Positions 33,178 through 46,280 are shown, counted from the stretch's first letter. The stretch is DNA of 64,000 bases from Lonicera japonica (GCA_021464415.1 CM038468.1:33964969-34028968); one strand, 5' to 3'. Program-made: numbers and translations. The notes: generated from the letters alone by a model not told the origin.

Positions 33178-33806
33178 CTGCATACTAGTCATGTCCATTA
33201 CTCGCCACCTCATACCAGGCCGCAACCGCCCATTTCGCCTCAACATTTCCGAGATGACAACTTTGGAGAAATCAATATTGGTGATATCGCGAAACCCTGC
33301 ATCGTACAGGTGTTCAGAGAGCCGAGAATTGCCGCAACCGGGGACCAGGATCTGCGCCGAAGAAGAAGCTTCCACTTCTCCGCCGGCGGCGGACGTGGAG
33401 GAGGATTCCGGTGGTTCATCTGTGGAGAGGTGGGAGAGAAGGGGATGGCAGAGTTGAGGCCAATCGGCGTACCACTCGAAGGAGTCGTCGGTACCTCGGA
33501 TGCTGAAGAATTTGTCCCAGTTGTCTTTGCTGGTGAAGTCGCCTAGGGTTTTTAGCAGCTCTTCTCGTTGCTGTTGCTCCTTATTCCCCATTTTCTTCTT
33601 CTGCTTCTCTGACTCCCTGTATTTCTCTTTTGTTTTGTTTTGTTTTACTAGGGTTTTTCCTTTGGATGGGTTTACCTCGGGGAGGACGTGATTGTGTAAC
33701 ATGCCAAGTAAGTGGCATCCAGAAAGAGCCCCGTTCTAAAATTTTATTAAAAATATTTTTTAATTACTTTTAATATTTTTTTTTTGACATCAAATAACGG
33801 AATATA

Positions 33807-36800
33807 TTAAATCAAATCATGAATCAAAACATCATAAATAAAAGGCGGGCAAACATCCCAGACCTTTAGACCAGACACCGAATTCGAAGCTCTCGCAATG
33901 GAATGAGCAACCAAGTTTGCTGATCTATACGCAAAACTAATACGACAGTGATCTTTGGCTGACAAAAGAGCCTTGCAATCATTAACTACCAAACCTATAC
34001 TAGACATATTAGAAGTCGGGTCATTACAAGGTGACACTAACAATTGTGAATCGACTTCAATAGTAATCGGACCGAAGTGTCTATCCTTCAACCAACTAAG
34101 CACCTCCCGCAAACCAATGGCTTCGGATAATAACGAGTTGAATTTGCCTCAAATAGAGCCTTGGCAAGCAGCAATGAAATTACCAGCCGAATCCCGCACT
34201 ATGCCATCAAAACTCATTCTGTTCAGGTTCAAAAAGTTTGCTGCATCAACGTTGCACTTAACATGGCCATTTAGAGGAGCAACCCATGTTCTATTTCTGA
34301 CTACAGAAGGATTTGAGTTCATTGTAAATATGTTGGCTTTAGCGGCAATAGCTTCGTGAGCAGAGCACCATTCTGCCAACAGTGTACCAACGCCAAAAAC
34401 AACAGAATGTGGCATCTGATTTTTGCTATTCCATATCAACTCATTCTGGCTATTCTAATTGCTCAACAGAAGGATAGCAATATACTCAATATCAGCCTTC
34501 CTGAACCGATGCTGCAAATCATTCCACCAGCAAATAAAACCATCTTCCACATTTTCATAGATCTGAATAGCAGCTTTGTCCCAAATCGAATGGAGAACCG
34601 GACACGTAACTAAAATATGAAGTATAGTATTTGAATCTCTTTCGCATCGTGGACATGAATGATCAACATCTATCTTTCGAGACCGTAAAACTGATCGCGT
34701 AGGTAGACAGTCATTAAGGGCACACCACAGAAAATTCCGAATCTTTAGAGGTATGTTTAAGGACCACATAAAAGACCAGCTTGTAATTGGAGGCCCCATG
34801 ACCTGTTGAGAGCAAGAAATCAACTAATTGTAGCCTGATTTTACTGTGTACACTCCTTTGGGGTTCCATACCCAACTCCAAGAATCCGGCTTTAAAATTT
34901 GAGGAAGATGAATTGCCATTATTGCTTCACTGTCTCTAGTATTAAACAAATCATTAACAAGCGATTCATCCCATTTTAGTTGGCCTAGGACAAATAATGC
35001 ATCCACCGTAACTTCTTCAACATCATCGTGAGCTGTGGTTTGGACATAGGGATCAGAATTATTCATGAGCCACGGTGTTCCCCAAATTTTAGTAGATTGA
35101 CCATTTCCTATAAGAACTCGCGCTCCTGCTTTAATTAGTGATTGACAAGAAAACAAGCTTCTCCAAATAGCACTAGGGTTACTACCCAAACCAGCATCTA
35201 AAAAATTATAATCAACAAAATAGCGTGCCTTGTAAAGTCTACTACAAAGGGTGTTCGGATTCGTTAAAAGACGCCACGCTTGCTTTGCTAACATGGCCAT
35301 ATTGAACTGTCGAATTTGCCGAAACCCCAACCCTCCATAAGGTTTTTTATTGCTCAATTTCTCCCAACTCCTCCATCGTATTCCATAGCTACCATCTTTA
35401 TTTTGGCCCCACCAGAAGTTGTTCATCATCTTCTCCAAGTCATCACAAAGTCTGTGAGGGAGGAGAAAAATGCTTATGATATAACTTAGGATGGCCTGGA
35501 CTACCAACTTGAGAAGCACTTCTTTACCTGCTCTAGAAAGATATTTGTTGCGCCATCTATACATACGCTTCCAGGCTTTCTCCTTAATATATGCAAACAC
35601 CTCATTTTTGTTTCGGCCTATAAAAGAAGGAGCCCATAGATAATTCCCATGGTTCTCACAAATATTCACTCCGAACAAACCACTAATATTCTCTTACACC
35701 TCCAGTTGGGTATTAGTGCTAAACATGATCGAGGACTTGGAGAAATTAATTATTTGACCTGAAGCCTGCTCATATTTTCCTAGACAATCTTTGATATTCA
35801 TGCACTCATTCTCAGTAGCTTTGAAAAATAAAAAACTATCGTCTACAAAGAAAATATGAGAAATATCTGGCGCTGTTCTAGCAACCCTAGAGCCATGAAT
35901 TAGGCCCCTTTGACATCTATCTTACAACAAACCAGAGAGACCCTCAGCACATATTAAGAATAAGTAAGGAGAAATCGGGTCTCCTTGGCGTAGCCCTCCA
36001 GAAGGAACAATCGGCTCAATCACTTGCCCATAAGCCTAACCATATACTTCATCGTGGTTACAAATAGCATCACAAGTTTAATCCAACTAGGTGAAAAACC
36101 CAGTTTTTGCATCATATCCTCCAAGAATTGCCATTCAACCATGTCGTAGGCCTTAAACATATCAATTTTTAAAGAAAATAGACTAACCTTCCCCTGCCTA
36201 CGTCTCTTCAGGTAATGCCCTATCTCATAGGCTATCATCACGTTATCAGATATTGAGCAGCCAGGAATAAAAGCACTTTGATACTCAGAAATAATACAAT
36301 CCAGAACCGTCTTCAACCGATTAGCTAACATTTTTGTCATAATCTTCACAATGACATTGCAAAGAGAGATCGGTCTAAGATCAGTTATTTTATCTGGTTT
36401 TTGAATTTTTGGAATCAATACAATCTCCGTATCACTCAAACCATCAGGCAGTTTGCAATTATTCAAACAATTTAAAACAGCATAAGTTACAGCCGTACCT
36501 ACTTCTGGCCAGTAGTTCTGATAGAAAAATGGATTGAACCCGTCTGGGCCAGGACTTTTATTTGGGTGCATTGCTCTCACTACCTTATCCACTTCAGCTG
36601 CGGTAAACGGTCTGCACAAGTACAAATTTTGAGCCACTAAAATTTTAGAGCTAATTACCGATAAGAGCGGCTGACTCCTACTCCCCCGAGACAAAAATAA
36701 ATTGCTGAAATTTGAATGAATCAGCGCCCCCAAGCCCATATCCCAGGTCTGACGTGTACCCTCTTCATCAATCAAATATATGATTTCATTCTTTTTCTTT

Positions 36801-37884
36801 CTGGTTGATGCATAATTATGAAATACCTTTGAATTTGCATCTCCTGACCTCAGCCAGAAGACCTTTGAGCGTTGTTGCCAATATCTTGATTGCTGCTGTA
36901 ACAAATTGCCTAATTTTTTCCTTTCCTCCAGAACTAGCGCTTGATAATTTGTATCTCTTTGTAATGAGAGACACCTGATGCGATTTCGACTGCCTTTGAT
37001 CTTACCTCGAAACTGTTGGCGAAGCTGATTCCCCCATTGATTTAGAGCAATCCCACAATTATCTAGATGAATACGAATGTCTTTAGTCTGATTCTCCATC
37101 CAACTCGCAGTAATGATTTCTTTACATGTTGATTCGAAGCTCCAAGCGTTCTCAAACCTGAACCTTTTATTCTTACTAGTTTGATGCGTTGGAAAATGAA
37201 GAAATATGGTGCAATGGTCTGAAGATGCAACAGGAATATGGAGAACCTCTACATTAAGAAAATAATTGACCCAAGATTCCGAACATAGTGCCCTATCTAG
37301 CCTTTCTTCAATGAAATTTGGATTGCCTCGACTGCGCTCCCATGTAAAGCAATGACCCTTGAAACCCAAGTCCTTCAAACCACAATCTTCAATCGCTTGC
37401 CTAAACTCGTTAATTAAATTGACCGAATGCGGGCACTGGCCTCTTTTCTCATTTTGGGCCAACAGGTCGTTAAAATCCCCCATACAACACCAGGGAAGAT
37501 TTGATTTTTGGGCTAACCAACGGAGCACATTCCATGAGTCATGTCTTCTACTTCTTTCTGGAAAGCCATAAAAACCCGTGAATCTCCACGGAATTGATTT
37601 GGTAATTTAATAGAGACATCTATAAAATTTGTGCACAAACCAAGAAGGCTAACCGAATCTTTAATTTTCCACATGAATGCCAAGCCACCTCCAGTATTAG
37701 TACCAGATACGAAACATAACCCCTGATACTTTATTTTATTAAACACATGCTCCACCTTTCTCCTTTGAACCTTTACTTCTACTAAAAAAATAAAATCGGG
37801 CTTCCTAGTGGACACCATGTCCACTAATCCTCGAATTGTCTTTGGATTGCCCAGTCCTCGACAGTTCCAGCTTAGAGTTGTCAT
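33807..37884 (-). pseudogene. ORF2 of the degenerate LINE (endonuclease, RT, zf-RVT, RNase H)
   Basis: The start is at 37884 (MTTLSWNCRGLGNPKTIRGL). A frameshift lies near 37590. The frame then resumes with CCMGDFNDLL, NKSPGPDGFNPFFY and DLRPISLCNVIVKIMTKMLA. Another shift near 36020 precedes GLRQGDP. The catalytic box reads FVDD. In-frame stops occur in the RT-to-connector region (about 35920 and 35690), and later near 34824, 34450 and 34145. The end has RVT_3-type RNase H signatures (VKCNVDAA, REVLSWL, IEVDSQLLV). Order and domains are those of plant LINEs with RNase H. It cannot encode a working enzyme. Confidence 0.85.
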
Positions 37885-39197
37885 AATGCCCGGTGAGTCC
37901 TGATACCAGAACTCGCCTCCACGGAGTTTTTTGAACCCCGCCTAGTTAAATTGTCACTCATATATTCTTGGTCTAGAGCCAGGCCCATCCCAGCATTAGG
38001 CCCACCATCCATCCTCCTCCGTTTAGAGTCCACCACTACTAAAGTACCTGGGCCATTGTCCTTGCCCAATTCAAGAGTATTATCCACATCCATATAATTT
38101 GAACTAGTCCCAGTAGTCAGTAAAATTCCTTGATTCTTGGAGTTTGCCAAATCTTTGCCCTTTAAATCAGTAACTGTATCCTGATCGACTATCATATCTA
38201 CACCATTTGAATTAATTACCAACTGATTGTTTTATTTCCCCCTAAATAAGGGATTTGAATGTGCCTTGAATCCGGTTGCCAAATTATCTTGATTTCCTTC
38301 ATTAAGCTGATTAACAAATTTGCCCTTACCATATTTAGGGCCACCGCAATTGTTTTCGGTTAATTCATCGGTACCAAAAAAAACTGGGCTACTTTCTTCA
38401 TCTTCGTCCGCACTTTTATGTGAAAATTGATCACCATGGCTGAAAGCTTGTCTTTGAGGGGGGGCCCGAAGCCAAGTCCTGAATAAACGAGGTGCTGTTT
38501 TATCCGGGAATTCATATAACTTTTTGCATGATTTTTCCGCATGACCAATAACACCGCAGAAAAAACAAAAATTCGGTAATTTTTCATACTTAAAATTAAT
38601 CAAAGATTCCACCTGGCCTTGGTGTTTAATCTTCATATGACGTTTTAAAGGCTTTGAAACATCTATTGATACCCATATACGAAGATATGATTTCCATAAG
38701 CCTTTAAAATTTTTTGGATCTGCTATGATGAATTGACCAATGAAGTTCCCCACACTTATAGCTACTTTTTTTGACATGTAAGCTATTGGGAGATCATAAA
38801 CCTGAATCCAGAAGTCCACATGATTCAGATCCACTTCTTCCGGAATAGTATTCGCATCCACTTTCTTAAACACGAACAAATGGTAGTCAAAGGTCTATGG
38901 GCCGTCATTTATAACTTTCTCCAAATCCATTTCATGGAAAAACTGGATGAAAAATAAGTTAGTACGTAGCTCTTTCATCCAAATTTTCATGTAAGGGGAC
39001 CAAATCGACCCTATCTTCTTCTTCATCGAGTCAAAGTGAATCGATCGATTAGTTAGAAATCGGCCGATGATGCACCACTTAGGGCCTTGTGGCTGATCAA
39101 CAGAGATTGCCTCACTAAGATCCAAAGAATCATTCGTATTGTCACCGAGGTCTAAATGTTTATATAAATCTGCTAAGTCATGAGATGAGGAAGACAT
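37881..39197 (-). pseudogene. ORF1 of the degenerate LINE
   Basis: From ATG 39197 the frame reads MSSSSHDLADLYKHLDLGD and a DUF4283 segment (KWCIIGRFLTNRSIHFDSMK). It meets a stop at about 38895 and continues in the same region with WIQVYDLPIAYMSKK and a zinc knuckle CFFCGVIGHAEKSC (CX2CX4HX4C, about 38538-38580). A further stop follows at about 38232. The remaining part (to about 37881) is a low-complexity acidic tail. At least two interruptions make it non-functional. Confidence 0.8.
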
Positions 39198-39214
39198 AAC
39201 AAGGAGCAGAGAAG

Positions 39215-39889
39215 ATTTAGTAACACATTTTTTTGTGTGAGCCGAATTTATGTAAGTATACTCGTCACTCATTAGGTGAGTTTTATTTGAAAAACACTCA
39301 AGTAATTTATTATTTAATATTATGCAACTTCTTACAAATAAACTCTCCCTAAATGAGGCGAGTGTGTGTCACTGCACTCACTTCTCATTAGGCGAATCTT
39401 AGGGGTGTTCGTGATTATAAATTTATCATAGAGGTGTTTTTGACAAGGAGAGTGTTTGTAACAAATATGGTGATTATAAATAATATCACCCTTGAGAAAT
39501 GGATTTTTGAAAGTTTTTAGAATATTGGTAAAGGCGCCCTCAATTTCCAGTCTACACACCTATTATTAAAAAATAACAAGGGTGCTTTAATTAAAAATCT
39601 CTATTCCTTTCATCCTTTTTTTTTTTCAATCCAATTATAAACACAAAAACCATTTTCTTGTTTATTTCTTTCCAAATGCCTTTATTTCCTTCTACTAGAG
39701 AAAATTGAATCTCACATTATTGCTGTAACAACATTAAAATAAATGTCATCAAAAGAGTATCCAAGTATGAAATGAAAACACATCTACAAATCAAAGGAAA
39801 ATGTTTCAATAAAAGTCTATATTTATCAAATTATGTTTATTGAATGTAAATATTAGGCTGAGAAATTGTCATTTTCAAAATCTAAAAAG

Positions 39890-39905
<16 letters not shown>
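39215..39905 (+). repeat. Dispersed repeat R, copy 2
   Basis: Same orientation and nearly full-length match to 5782-6463 (see that entry). It starts at ATTTAGTAACAC directly beside the LINE 5' end and finishes at AAAATCTAAAAAG before an AT microsatellite (39890-39917). Confidence 0.8.
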
Positions 39906-39917
<12 letters not shown>

Positions 39918-39920
<3 letters not shown>

Positions 39921-42430
39921 TGCCTTTACCGACACCCAATTTTTTATCCTATACGACAATAATTAAATAGACTTCATAATACATTACTATTTGAATTAAT
40001 TGTATTTTAAAAATAGAGTGCCAATTAAAATAGAAATGTCATTATTAGAGAAATTTTATTTAAAACTTTTTTATTTACATAATTATATTACCAAATAGAC
40101 ATAAAAATGCATTAAAAATATTGTATCACATGGGATATACATAAATTTATAGAAAATACTATTGTAGATGGCCTAAAGAGCAATAGCTCTCGAGATGTTT
40201 TCGGTTTTGATCAGGATAAAAGTTAGGAAAGTCATATCCAAATCGAATTTGAAAGTTCGATTTCAATTTTTAAATCTTCTAAACTTAAATCTAAACCAAA
40301 CTTTTGGTTCAGTTTGGGTTTGGTTTCATATTTTTTTTTTAAAAAACTAAATATATTGTCAAATAACATTTATTTTTGTTATAAAAATACATATTTTGGA
40401 TTGTAAAAATATTAACTTTTTTCGATTATAATATAACTTCAATATTTATTGTAGACCAAATAGTCGATTTCTCACTAGACTTTATAAATTTTAGCAATAT
40501 AAGATTTTAGATATTGAAGTAATTTTATTTTCGAGTCACATATTCAATAATTCGTTTTAGTTTGGTTCAGTTTTACAATATTATACCCCAATCCCGAACC
40601 AAACATATTCGGTTTCGGTTTGGTTTCTTTGCTTTGGTTTAGTCTTTTTTCAGTTTGATTTTTTATGGATTAGTTCGGCTCGGTATGGTTCAGTCGCTCA
40701 GTTTTTAGGTTCTCTACAACACCCATACTCACGTCTGATAAAATATCAAATAAAATTTAAAACATCAAATTGAATAATTTGTTTATTCAATCTAATGTTA
40801 CATGGGATAAACTATATTTTATTCTATATGGAGTTGAGACAAACATGAGATTAAAATATTTAATTATATCCCCCCTCTTTATTTGGCATATCAAATGATG
40901 GTATCAAAATTTAGAAATAGATAATTAATCAATTAATAAGTGAATATCGGTAAATAAAAAATAAATGATGCGCAGTGATGAACACATGACATTTTTTTTA
41001 AGGTAGGTTTCCTCGGTAGCGCTTATGCTAGTCCGGCAGTACATCCTCCTTTCGTGTGTACTTGCTTTGTATTAGCTCAAAGGCAATCAATTTGGATGAT
41101 AATACAAGTTACCAATCTCTCTCTATAATTTCCTTAATTAATTCTATTTATAAATATAGAATTAGGATTACCAATCTCTCTCTATAATTTTCTTAATTCT
41201 ATTTATAAGTATAGAATTAGGATTACAAATCTCTCTCTATAATTTCCTTAATTCTATTTATAAGTATATAATTAGAATTACAAATATTTCAAGAAGATGA
41301 AATAATAAACTGTGTAGGAGAGAGAATGTATAAGGGTTGTTGGTATTTTTTTAGGGTATAAAAATAGAGAGTATAAGACCTTCCTATTTCTTTTTAAATT
41401 GGCTTGTATTTATATTGCCAATGCCTTTTTATCTCTTGGATGAGATAAATGGATCTTGGGAGAGAAGGAATATATGTTTTTTAGTGTGTCTTGAATGAAT
41501 GAATGAAGGGGTATTTATAGGTAAAATTTAGAATGGTAAAAAAATAAATTTGATGAAGATGAGAGGTAAAAAATGTAATCTTACAAAGGTGAGTGGATGT
41601 AAGTGAAATTTGAGTGAAAGTTAATGGAGGTGAGTGGAATTTGAGTGAAGTTGAGTGGGATTTTAGTGGAGGTAAAAGTGCGATTTTACTGGGGGTAAAT
41701 GTGGAATTTTACCGGGGGGTAAAATTATTGAGTTACCTTTGTAGGCTAATGGTAAAAATCAGTATTTAACCCCATCATCAAACATAGCCTTAGTGCATTA
41801 TGCTATTATAGTAAAAATACATATGCCTACAATACAACCATATATAAAATAAGTTAATTTTACTTTGGGGAGAATTGTGAAACAATTCCAAAGGATGATC
41901 TTGAACGTGTTTGGCTAAATCCCTTACTCGACTGAAAATATGAATGAACTGGCCTTCTATCCATATATTAATAGTAATATAGAGGAAATTCTCCTTTTCC
42001 TCCGTAATTCTCCTAAATATCATTATTGCTAGAGTTATTAACAATGCCTTGTCTTCTCTCCACAACATTTTCTCTTCTTTCTTTTTGCAATCCAAATGCA
42101 TGATTGTTTGTTTCCCTCTCATTTACTCTTTGAATGTATCTCTTCTGTTAACTCTCATTCTTGAACATTCCTGAACAAGTATTATATATATATGTGTATG
42201 TGCACGCGCGCGCGCATATGTTCTCTTGCTGCTATAGATAACTACTTTATTAATTTATTTATTTTTTTATCTTATTGTGATATGATATCTGGTTTTATTG
42301 TGTGCCTGAACAAGTAGCACACTAGCATTTTAAGGTTTATAGCACACCAACCTTTCTAATCTCACTTATGTATAAACCAACCTTATAAGAGACAGCATTA
42401 AACCTATGTTTAGGGTGACCATTTCGCCAA
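39918..42430. other. Intergenic region with low-complexity repeats
   Basis: About 40250-40720 is rich in TTTGGTTCGGTTT-type motifs seen in many plant non-coding repeats. A three-copy tandem repeat lies at 41108-41283. About 41550-41745 repeats GAGTGGAATTTGAGTG-like words. A CG-rich dinucleotide tract lies at about 42204-42215. No gene was recognised; a minus-strand frame at 41790-42122 has no known similarity. Confidence 0.4.
41108..41283. repeat. Tandem repeat, three copies of about 58 bp
   Basis: The unit starts with CAATCTCTCTCTATAATTT and continues with CTTAATTCTATTTATAAGTA. It recurs at about 41110, 41170 and 41227, with minor changes and a short insertion in the first copy. Confidence 0.75.
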
Positions 42431-43600
42431 ATTTGTAACACATATTTTTTTTGATTTGTAATGGACTTAATCCATTAAATAGGACTAACGTGTTTAATCT
42501 GTTACATATATAAAATATTTGTTACTTATACATCAAATATTATTCTATACCCTATTTAATTAAATAACAGAGAAAAAGAAAAAGGATTTAACGGACAATC
42601 CGTTACTAATCCATTACGCATCTTATTTTCATTTGCCGCTTGTTTTTTCATTGCTCCCCGCTCACATAGAGGAAAAAAAAATTCCTCCACAAATTAAACA
42701 CTCTCTCCCAAAACACTCTCACATCCCTATTTCTTCCCACAGCTGTTGTTCTTCCATTCCTCCACTCATCACCGTTTCTCTCGCTCGCTCCTCTCTTGCC
42801 GCCATTGCTCCTCTTTTCGGCGCCAACCCTAAGCGCTAATTGATCAGGTAATGTTCAAACTCTAAGCCCTAATTATCACAGATCTATGCCAATTTTTCTT
42901 TTTTGACGAATTCAAGTTTTTTGGTACTGACAATTAGTTTGCTGTTGTGTTTTATTAAGAATGCATCAAAGCCCTAAAACTCGAAGTCTTGGACTGGAAC
43001 CTCTTAGATCTGTGATTTCTTGAGGTATATTTGTAAATTTTTTTTACATATGTATACGTGTATGTTCTTGACCTTGATTATTTCCGGGTAGAAAAGAAGA
43101 ATACAAAACGAATATGTTCTAAATTGAGGGGATCTTTGATTTGAGTTTTTATAGATAAATCATCTATTTAAAACACTGATGGATTATTTTTAGGATTGGA
43201 CTATATCTTGAATCATTCTTCCTTTTCTTGTTCTATTCCTTTTGAATGTGCTTTTAATTATTCTGAAGAACAAACAAGATTTGAGATATGCTACTCAAGA
43301 TTCTATCTCTATTATATATATATATATATATATATAGTTTCTACATTTGTTGCTTTGAAGGTGTTTTTTTTTCCTTATTCTTGAACTTTGCATTGCCTCA
43401 CTTTGTGTTCTACACTTCAGACCTCATGGGGAGGGTTACTTCTAATTTTCGAGCAAAACATAATACATTTCTTTTGACAACCTGAATAGTTGGGGAATTA
43501 GCTCGGTTTAGTTGACTTTGAATCATTCAGCAACGATGTATTTCAGCATGAATTCCACTGGTAGAGGGTATCTCGTATTTTTTTGTTTTAATTAATTCAG

Positions 43601-43730
43601 GAAAGTGGTGATTTGACCATTAAAAGAAGTAATGGTGGTGGTGTTGGAGAGGTTACTCTGTGCAGAGATGGGCCATCGTTTATTGTTATATTTCACTGCA
43701 ATACTGGTCCAATATGTTCTACCGCAATAC
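43601..43730 (+). pseudogene. Duplicated exon-like segment, copy A
   Basis: A 130-bp segment preceded by an acceptor-like TTAATTCAG. It encodes ESGDLTIKRSNGGGVGEVTL, then CRDGPSFIVIFHCNTGP. A copy of the same length is at 46151-46280 with the same AATTAATTCAG upstream. I do not recognise the protein. After the segment the sequence runs into CA and TA microsatellites. Confidence 0.55.
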
Positions 43731-44444
43731 TCACACACACACACACATGTATATATATATACTTAATAAAGTTGCTATTGTGGCTAGTTTTTACACGACC
43801 TTAAAAATGTTGTTCTAGCTAACAGTTGTCTTAATTTGTTGTTATGTTCTTAAATTACTAATAAAAATGTTTGCCTTGATTTTCCAAAAATAAATAAATA
43901 AATAAATAAATTGTTATAGTACTCGAAGAAATTTTCTGTGACTTAAAATGTGAGGACATTTTTTTACATCTCTAACGTAATTTTTGTTTATTAGTCTCCG
44001 GTTAAGGACTAGAGCCAAAATTTATTACCAATGTTAATGAGCTATCAAAATTAATCAACCTTAATTATTAGCTATTCTTAAAGGGTCTAGGAATTTAAGT
44101 TATCAGTCCATTTCAGTGCCCGAATGAATAATTGTATATTTGTGTGTGTTATGAGCAATTGAATTTTAATCAGCTGCATAAGTACTGATTTTGTGTTTTT
44201 GGTGAAGGTATTCGCTTGGAAAAAAGCTCTTCATTAACCAGGCATGACAAAATCCAAGTTAGTATATATCCAATCTTTTTAGTTTTTCATTATTTATGTT
44301 TCGACTAATAATTTAATATTTCACCTGTTCAAATTATGAGTCTCGTTTTACCATGTCAGTCATTTTAGAAAGAAATTATTAAAAAAAATTTTTAAAGCGT
44401 GGTTTTAAATTTGGGACAGAAAGAGTACTAGTTCTAGATACTAG

Positions 44445-46080
44445 TGTAGGTCGGAAAATACCCTAGAGGGGGGGGGGGTGAATAGGGTTTTAAAAACTTA
44501 ATGCGGAATTAAAAATCTTTTCGAAAATGTTTAAGTAAAATAACTTACTAAACAAATTTATCAAGGAATGTAAGCAAATAAACAATCAAGCACAAGAGCA
44601 AATAAATAAGCAATCTCAAACAATTTAAACAATCAATAATAAAGAGATTGAGTAAGAAAGATTGAACCAATTTGAAGTCGAAGATTTTTTGTCCACACGG
44701 TTCGGCTTGTTCCCCCTACTCCGCGCTCGGTTAGTTCCCCGAGAATTTCCACTATAACCGATCTCCTTCCGGGTGAAGACCAAACCACTACAAGTGTATT
44801 CTTCTCACACACTCTTATAAGTATTGAAAACACCTTCAATACTTTCGCAAGAAATCCCTCTTGCTAATTCTATGAGATACACCTCTCACAAAAATGATTT
44901 GAACAAATTTTGGTGACTAACACCAATGTACAATATCTCTTTTGTGTATAACAAAATACAAATGAAGCTCACACTAAGAGATATCAAAATTGATCAAAAA
45001 TATATAGCTCAAAAATGAAGAATATGATCAATAATACTTGAATAACTTTGTATATATGTAAAATAAGTTTGTAGAATGATTCAAGTGTCTTAAAACATGT
45101 CTAAGATATCATATTTATAGCTTACAAAATCATATGGCCGTTGGGGATGATTAAGAGAGGTTTTGGCTCCAAGGTGTACATTTTCAAACTTTCCAACAGC
45201 TAGTTTTGACAAAAAAATTCAAAATTGTTTTGTTAATTTCTCTCAATTAGACCGTTGGATCATGCTCAAATTTTAGTCAAAATTGCCAGGAGATGTTTTC
45301 TAACTACTGTAAAAATTTCAAAATGATCGGAGTTCGGGAAGTCCTCCATTTCACCGTTAGATCAAAACTGGGCAAAAATTGAGCGAATTTTATACGAAAA
45401 ATAAAAATATTTTTGCAATTTAACAATTTAGTTCCAAATAAAATTCTAATGATTTATGAACCTCAAATATATGTTTCTAAGATACCCATTTTTATTATAG
45501 CTTAAAATATGATCATTTAAAATTAATATGAATTTATTTTGAAACTCGGTTTTTGTAAAATGATGTTTTTCAAATAAATTCAATTTCAAGCTAGTTTGAA
45601 TCAATCTTTAAAAGATGTAAGAATATGTTTGAGCTATATAATCAATCAATTAAGAAACTTTACATTAATCCTAAGCAAACACTCAATTACCGAATAGATG
45701 AGTCTTCGAATGCTTCGATTTGTTTCTTCAAATTGATTCTTCACTTGAAGCTTTTCTCTTGAAACTTTTGCATATGATTCTTGATCTTTGTGCTTCATGG
45801 ATTTGCATTGCTAGCTTGTGGGTGATGAGATTGATCTTCTTGTCTTGTCCAACGCTTGTAGAATAATGATCTAAATTTGGGTAGATCGGTTTTAGTCGAA
45901 TGCTTCGTTGACTTGATCGGATATTGATTGAATGATCCTTGTCAAACTTCCTTTGAGGAATCATGCTATTCTTGATTTTCCAAATAAGAAATCTATAATC
46001 TTATATCAAGAACATGTTAAATTACACATGATTAATTTATTGTTATTATCAAAATAAGATTAAGACCTTCAAGGTCAACA
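44445..46080 (+). mobile_element. Solo LTR with 5-bp target duplication
   Basis: The segment starts TGTAGGTCGGAAAATACCC and ends CTTCAAGGTCAACA, the TG...CA form. It is flanked by the 5-bp repeat ACTAG (44440-44444 and 46081-46085). It is 1636 bp long without any gag or pol frame. The block CCCTAGAGGGGGGG followed by GTGAATAGGG near its start is common in plant LTR-element ends. It lies between the two copies of the duplicated exon-like segment. Whether it is a solo LTR or a small LTR derivative cannot be decided without a full-length relative. Confidence 0.75.
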
Positions 46081-46150
46081 ACTAGGATCTTTCAATTTTG
46101 TTTTTGTTTTGATTTTATTTAATGGTGAATTTTTGTTTAAATTAATTCAG

Positions 46151-46280
46151 GAAAGTGGTGATTTTATCATAAAAATAAGTAATGGTGGTGGTGTTGGAGA
46201 GGTTACTCTGTGCAGAGAAGTGCCATCGTTTATTGTTAAATTTCACTGCAATACTGGTCCAATATATTCTGCCGTAATAC
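46151..46280 (+). pseudogene. Duplicated exon-like segment, copy B
   Basis: A partner of 43601-43730 with the same length and acceptor context and a limited number of substitutions. It also stays open in the corresponding frame (GGGVGEVTLCREVPSFIVKF). Conservation of frame in both copies suggests former coding function. Confidence 0.5.

Larger units (their letters stand above)
22844..33591 (-). pseudogene. METTL13: METTL13-like methyltransferase gene, truncated and frameshifted
   Basis: Four exons are recognisable on the minus strand: exon 1 33178-33591 (138 codons, ATG 33591), exon 2 23476-23578, exon 3 23277-23343, exon 4 22844-23024, all with AG/GT borders. Exon 1 carries the SAM motif (GCG at residues 85-87) and NIDFSKVVISEMLRRN. 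Exon 2 has FDAVVDKGGLDALMEPEL, exon 3 RVLKSGGKFICLTLAEAHVL, and exon 4 LFPKFRYGW, then KPSLQTFMVVAKKDSS. METTL13-type enzymes methylate eEF1A. Exon 2 has one extra base (near 23497) just before the conserved GSQYLSE, which brings TGA into frame. Exon 4 lacks one base in an A-run (about 22952-22956). The second, C-terminal methyltransferase half is missing. Intron 1 (9.6 kb) holds a complete LINE in antisense orientation. Confidence 0.82.
33776..39214 (-). mobile_element. Degenerate LINE with C-terminal RNase H
   Basis: On the minus strand the element reads ORF1, endonuclease, reverse transcriptase, zf-RVT, RNase H and an A-tail (T-run at 33776-33785 on the plus strand). The ORF1 ATG (39197) is about 20 bp from the 5' boundary, next to repeat R. 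Frameshifts and stops are spread through both ORFs. It differs from the intact LINE in having a CCHC knuckle in ORF1 and an RVT_3-type RNase H at the end, so it belongs to a different plant L1 lineage. A target duplication was not resolved. Its 3' end lies about 185 bp upstream of the METTL13-like ATG, in what would be the promoter. Confidence 0.85.

Noticed and set aside
33592..33702. Upstream in-frame ATG (33702) as the METTL13 start
   Set aside because: The conserved plant start MGxKEQQQ lies at 33591, and the other copy has its stretch open only from the equivalent ATG (801).
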